Assembly (NCBI GenBank): GCA_937901435.1
Contig: CALGTJ010000579.1
Location: forward strand, 1 to 5,119
Source: an uncultured Rhodobacter sp.
GTDB taxonomy: Bacteria > Pseudomonadota > Alphaproteobacteria > Rhodobacterales > Rhodobacteraceae
Direction of reading: 5' to 3'
DNA: 5,119 nucleotides
This document shows, piece by piece, positions 5,067-5,119 of this stretch (position 1 is the first letter of the stretch; the number at the start of each line of letters is the position of its first letter). Under the pieces are notes generated by a model, which worked only from the letters and a program-made list of their open reading frames with translations, was not told the DNA's origin and searched no databases. A program made the position numbers and the translations under genes.

Positions 5067-5119
5067 GTAAGCGCCGCGTTATCGCCCTCGTAGACGTTTG
5101 AAGTCTGTCATCTGAGAAG
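5067..5119. mobile_element. End of an IS66-family-like insertion sequence (partial)
   Basis: Patatin homology stops at 5065/5066 and the next bases are GTAAGCGCCGCGTTATCGCC. IS66-family terminal inverted repeats characteristically begin GTAAGCG, and the family makes 8-base target duplications. The expected duplicated target is therefore CTTTAATT (5059-5066). Only 53 bases of the element are in the window, with no transposase reading frame, so the family call rests on the terminal sequence and the broken host gene. Orientation is unknown. Confidence 0.65.

Noticed and set aside
5066..5101. Native C-terminus CKRRVIALVDV of the patatin-like protein
   Set aside because: Homology stops abruptly after NEISFN and the codons coincide with an IS66-type terminus, so the tail is read from the mobile element.
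1..5119. CRISPR array, tRNA, rRNA, or a new defence/toxin-antitoxin system
   Set aside because: No regularly spaced repeats, no cloverleaf or rRNA sequence, and no paired small genes of such type were seen.

Overview
The window looks like chromosomal DNA of a high-GC alphaproteobacterium, most likely a Rhodobacterales (Roseobacter-group) relative. This rests on the protein signatures, the GC-rich codon use and the pairing of a 3-hydroxybutyrate dehydrogenase with a patatin-like gene. It is an inference from reading, not a database match.

Left half, minus strand. Positions 1-1008 hold the N-terminal 336 codons of an AMP-forming acyl-CoA/aryl-CoA ligase that runs off the left edge. After a 227-base spacer comes a full periplasmic solute-binding protein of the peptide/YejA-like family 5 type (1236-3065), with a signal peptide and no permease or ATPase gene beside it in this window.

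Centre, 3066-3428. This 363-base intergenic region separates the minus-strand genes from the plus-strand genes and is rich in signals. It has a possible minus-strand promoter for the binding protein, and an unannotated plus-strand promoter followed within about 80 bases by a textbook intrinsic terminator (a candidate small RNA, about 3180-3255). It also has a bdhA promoter whose -35/-10 spacer contains CTGCACTGCAG, matching the CTGC-N3-GCAG operator reported for the polyhydroxybutyrate regulator PhaR.

Right half, plus strand. bdhA (3429-4202) is intact, with every expected catalytic and substrate-binding residue. It is followed by a patatin-like acyl hydrolase gene (from GTG 4305) that is broken twice: a one-base loss near 4595/4596, and an abrupt end of homology after 5066. 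At 5067 the sequence becomes GTAAGCGCC..., which looks like the terminal inverted repeat of an IS66-family element whose body lies beyond the window.

Taken together, bdhA (oxidation of 3-hydroxybutyrate to acetoacetate), the patatin-like hydrolase and possibly the acyl-CoA ligase point to polyester/acyl-storage and short-acid metabolism. In this strain the hydrolase appears to have been lost. I found no CRISPR array, tRNA or rRNA, and no convincing new multi-gene system. The best candidates for undescribed biology are the small RNA and the putative PhaR-type control of bdhA.
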